A stretch of 64,000 bases of DNA from Shewanella sp. Choline-02u-19 (lineage in GTDB: Bacteria > Pseudomonadota > Gammaproteobacteria > Enterobacterales > Shewanellaceae), in contig NZ_PJBE01000013.1 in assembly GCF_002836205.1 (NCBI RefSeq), positions 3,162,001 to 3,226,000 on the forward strand. The letters run 5' to 3'. Below, piece by piece: positions 61,555 to 64,000 of the stretch. The position numbers were made by a program, and so were the translations under genes. The notes under the pieces are model-generated. The model was not told the origin of the DNA. It did not search any database and saw only the letters and a list, made by a program, of their open reading frames with translations. The stretch's first letter is position 1; each line of letters begins with the position of its first letter.

Positions 61555-62328
61555 ATGAAAATTATTACGTGTTACAAATTAGTTCCTGAAGAGCAAGATA
61601 TCTCGGTGAAAGCTGACGGTGTTCTGGACACCAGCAAAGCTGCACCAAAGATCAACCAGTTTGATCTCAATGCGGTAGAAGCTGCGGTCGAAATCAAAGC
61701 CCTTGTTGGAGAATGCAAGATCACCGCCTTAAGCATAGGCGGCAAGGCTTTAGATAACCCTAAAGCGCGTAAAGACATCCTCTCTCGCGGACCCGATGAG
61801 CTAACGGTTGTCGTTGACGAAAGATTCGAACAGGCTCTGCCTCATCAGACTGCCCGTGTATTAGCGTCTGCCGCAAAGAAAAATGGCTTTGATCTGATTA
61901 TTTGTGGTGATGGCTCAGGTGACTTATACGCGCAACAAGTGGGTCTACAACTGGGTGAGTTACTGGACGTTGCCACCATCAATGCCGTCAGTAAAATAGT
62001 GTCAGTCCAAGACGGTAAGCTTACCGTTGAAAGAGCCTTAGACGATGAAGTCGAAGTGCTTGAGATCACCTTACCTGCCGTTATTTCTGTTTCAGCCGAT
62101 ATTAACGATCCATCAATCCCATCGATGAAGACTATTTTAGCCGCATCCAAAAAGCCGGTAACTAAGTTAAATATCGAAGATCTCGAGCTTGCTGAAATAC
62201 CTGTTCTGGTTGAATCCGTTTCAGTACTGGCACCAAAACAAACTGATCGTAAGAAGATCATTATTGACGGCGATGATGAAAAACAAGTCGCAGAATTTGC
62301 AGAATACCTGCGCAAAGCACTTAACTAA
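61555..62328 (+). CDS. fixA: Electron transfer flavoprotein beta-like subunit FixA
   Basis: 257 residues (256 in E. coli FixA). Beta subunit of the ETF that passes electrons to CaiA. It begins MKIITCYKLVPEEQDISVKA and has the AMP-binding CGDGSGDLYAQQVG segment (FDLIICGDGSGD), VERALDDEVEVLEITLPAV and the ETF signature PSIPSMKTILAASKKPV. The ATG at 61555 is preceded by GGAGA; an in-frame upstream start at 61480 has no ribosome site. It leads a plus-strand operon divergent from caiT. Confidence 0.97.
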   Translation: MKIITCYKLVPEEQDISVKADGVLDTSKAAPKINQFDLNAVEAAVEIKALVGECKITALSIGGKALDNPKARKDILSRGPDELTVVVDERFEQALPHQTARVLASAAKKNGFDLIICGDGSGDLYAQQVGLQLGELLDVATINAVSKIVSVQDGKLTVERALDDEVEVLEITLPAVISVSADINDPSIPSMKTILAASKKPVTKLNIEDLELAEIPVLVESVSVLAPKQTDRKKIIIDGDDEKQVAEFAEYLRKALN

Positions 62329-62336
62329 GGGAAAAA

Positions 62337-63281
62337 ATGATGAGCAAACTGTCTAATGTATGGGTATTTAGTGATATCGCTTCCCGTTTACCTGAAGTTA
62401 TCGCCGGCGGCGTTCAGCTAGGCGAAAAAGTGTCTGCTTTCGTGATTGGCTCTGAAGATGAAATCGCCACAGCATACTCATTGGGTGCAACCCATGTGTA
62501 TTACCTGGGTGAAAAAGACGCCAACAAGATCATTGAAGATTATGCCGAAACGATGGCCCATGCGATCGCTAATGGCGATACGCACACCTTAATGCTGTTA
62601 GGTGCGACTAAACGCGGTAAAGCACTGGCTGCAAAATTAGGTGTCCAGCTTAAGGCTGGTGTGGTCAACGACGCTTCAGAAGTCACAGTCGGTGAAGGTG
62701 TCACGGCCAAGCATATGGTCTACGGCGGCCTAGCGATAGGTGAAGAGAAAATCGTATCACCCATCGCACTTGTGACTATCGGAAATGGCGTATTCGAAGC
62801 CGCCGAAGCTGACACTTCAAAAACGGGTGAAGCAGTTTCGGTTTCATTCATCGAACCTAAATCTGCTATCAAGTGCATCGAGCGCCGTGCTAAGCAAGGC
62901 GAAAGCGTGGACTTAGGTAAGGCAAAACGCGTTATTGCTATCGGTAGCGGTATTGGCAAACAAGAGAATCTGCAAATGGTTGCCGAACTCGGTGCTGCAA
63001 TTGGTGCAGAACTGGGTTGTTCTCGCCCGATTGCCGAAACAGAAAAATGGATGGAACGTGAGCGTTACATCGGTGTTTCTGGGGTCATGCTAAAACCAGA
63101 ACTTTATCTGGCTCTGGGTATTTCTGGACAGATACAGCATATGGTTGGCGCATTGGGTTCACAGACAATTCTTGCGGTAAACAAAGATAAAAACGCCCCC
63201 ATTTTCCAGTATGCAGACTACGGAATTGTTGGCGACTTAAATAAGGTCGTACCAGCACTCATCAGCGCCTTTAAAAGCTAA
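62337..63281 (+). CDS. fixB: Electron transfer flavoprotein alpha-like subunit FixB
   Basis: 314 residues (313 in E. coli). FAD-binding alpha subunit partner of FixA. Motifs: VWVFSDIASRLPEV at the start, LGATKRGKALAAKLGVQLKA, then the FAD domain (IGAELGCSRPIAETEKWM, LYLALGISGQIQHMVGA, DKNAPIFQYADYGIVGDL). Two adjacent ATG codons follow AAGGGAAAAA; either may be used. It starts 8 bp after fixA. Confidence 0.97.
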   Translation: MMSKLSNVWVFSDIASRLPEVIAGGVQLGEKVSAFVIGSEDEIATAYSLGATHVYYLGEKDANKIIEDYAETMAHAIANGDTHTLMLLGATKRGKALAAKLGVQLKAGVVNDASEVTVGEGVTAKHMVYGGLAIGEEKIVSPIALVTIGNGVFEAAEADTSKTGEAVSVSFIEPKSAIKCIERRAKQGESVDLGKAKRVIAIGSGIGKQENLQMVAELGAAIGAELGCSRPIAETEKWMERERYIGVSGVMLKPELYLALGISGQIQHMVGALGSQTILAVNKDKNAPIFQYADYGIVGDLNKVVPALISAFKS

Positions 63282-63371
63282 TTGACCAGCGGGTCGTATT
63301 TATCTCCCCATTTAACACTGGGCACAGAAAGTCCGGTGTTAAAAACCAAATTATGTGAAGAGTAAATTTGT

Positions 63372-64000
63372 ATGTCAGAAGATGTATTTGACGCGATTAT
63401 CGTAGGTGCCGGGCTTGCTGGATGCGTTGCCGCTTATGTATTAGCAAAAGAGGGAGCTGATGTTCTCGTTATTGAACGCGGCAACTTTGCCGGAAGCAAA
63501 AACATGACAGGTGGCCGACTCTATGCGCATAGCCTAGAGAAAATTATTCCCGGTTTTGCTAAAGAAGCACCAGTAGAAAGAAAAGTCACTAAAGAAAAAG
63601 TCACCTTCTTGACCGATGATACCGGTGTCACCCTTGACTACCATAATGGCCGAGCACAAACACCAGTTCAAGAATCCTATACAGTTTTAAGAGGTGATTT
63701 TGACCAATGGTTGATGGGAAAAGCCGAAGAGGTGGGTGCCCAATTTATTAGCGGTATTCGTGTCGATGAGCTCATCACTAAAGATGGCAAAGTCATAGGC
63801 GTTAAAGCCGATGGTGATGAGTTGCTAGCCAAGTCAGTCATTCTAGCTGAAGGCGTTAATCCTGTGCTGGCTGAGAAATTAGGCATGGTAAAACCTAAGG
63901 TCAACGCTGACGTGATGGCCGTAGGGGTAAAAGAGCTGATTGAACTACCGAAAGAGGTTATTCAAGATAGATTTAACCTCTCTGACGATGAGGGTGCGGC
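63372..64000 (+). CDS. fixC: ETF:quinone oxidoreductase-like flavoprotein FixC (3' end missing)
   Basis: 209 codons are visible before the window ends; the E. coli protein has 428 residues. It starts MSEDVFDAIIVGAGLAGCVA with the Rossmann FAD motif GAGLAG, then VLVIERGNFAGSKNMTGGRL and the FixC-type LRGDFDQWLMGKAEE. It is thought to feed electrons from the quinone pool or another donor into FixAB for CaiA. It starts 90 bp after fixB; fixX probably follows outside the window. Confidence 0.95.
   Translation, partial: MSEDVFDAIIVGAGLAGCVAAYVLAKEGADVLVIERGNFAGSKNMTGGRLYAHSLEKIIPGFAKEAPVERKVTKEKVTFLTDDTGVTLDYHNGRAQTPVQESYTVLRGDFDQWLMGKAEEVGAQFISGIRVDELITKDGKVIGVKADGDELLAKSVILAEGVNPVLAEKLGMVKPKVNADVMAVGVKELIELPKEVIQDRFNLSDDEGA

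Overview
The window looks like chromosome from a marine gammaproteobacterium, most likely Shewanella or a close relative. The signs are pentahaem NrfA nitrite reductases, a small protein with a C-terminal CCGSCS motif, dCache chemoreceptors and GGDEF/EAL proteins, a chromosomal Qnr protein, and E. coli-like cai and fix genes. No rRNA, tRNA, CRISPR array, phage or intact transposase was recognised.

Layout. 1-2.9 kb: two NrfA cytochrome c nitrite reductases in tandem, of two different subtypes, the first cut by the window edge. 3-7 kb: VOC protein, effector-binding protein, YafY-type WYL regulator and a large chemoreceptor. 7-10 kb: a CCGSCS small protein and two orphan genes, with a perfect 16-bp palindrome. 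10-19 kb: a GGDEF/EAL protein, an outer-membrane barrel with a periplasmic partner, a DUF2975/XRE pair and an S9 peptidase lipoprotein. 19-22.4 kb: a thioredoxin-like protein, a MITE-like element, a coiled-coil protein, a CbpA-type DnaJ, then two degraded gene fragments. 22.4-30 kb: a BCCT betaine transporter, DUF2306 protein, P460-like cytochrome, NERD protein, cold-shock/Excalibur protein and an OMP, interspersed with copies of a GGGTCAGAGTAAAC repeat. 30-32.5 kb: groES-groEL with a sigma-32-type promoter. 32.5-34.6 kb: a MATE efflux pump followed by a Qnr pentapeptide protein. 34.6-40.3 kb: a LysR gene with a duplicated 3' end, divergent from an RND efflux pair. 40.4-48.7 kb: small exported proteins (one with five DFSK repeats), a zinc metalloprotease and a hybrid histidine kinase.

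49-64 kb holds the main metabolic system, an expanded carnitine cluster. caiT-caiA-caiB-caiC-caiD, a MaoC-type hydratase, caiE, an HSL-type hydrolase and a LysR regulator lie on the minus strand. fixA-fixB-fixC (cut by the window end) run the opposite way. CaiT exchanges carnitine for gamma-butyrobetaine; CaiC and CaiB make and exchange CoA thioesters; CaiD (perhaps helped by the MaoC protein) dehydrates carnitinyl-CoA; CaiA reduces crotonobetainyl-CoA with electrons from FixAB/FixC. The roughly 1.1-kb cai-fix intergenic region carries a CRP-like site and an array of TTAG-N5-CTAA palindromes, many about 21-22 bp apart. Each has the T-N11-A form of a LysR-type operator, which suggests an undescribed LysR-controlled switch in place of E. 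coli CaiF.

All identifications come from reading the sequence and remembered family features; no database search was run.
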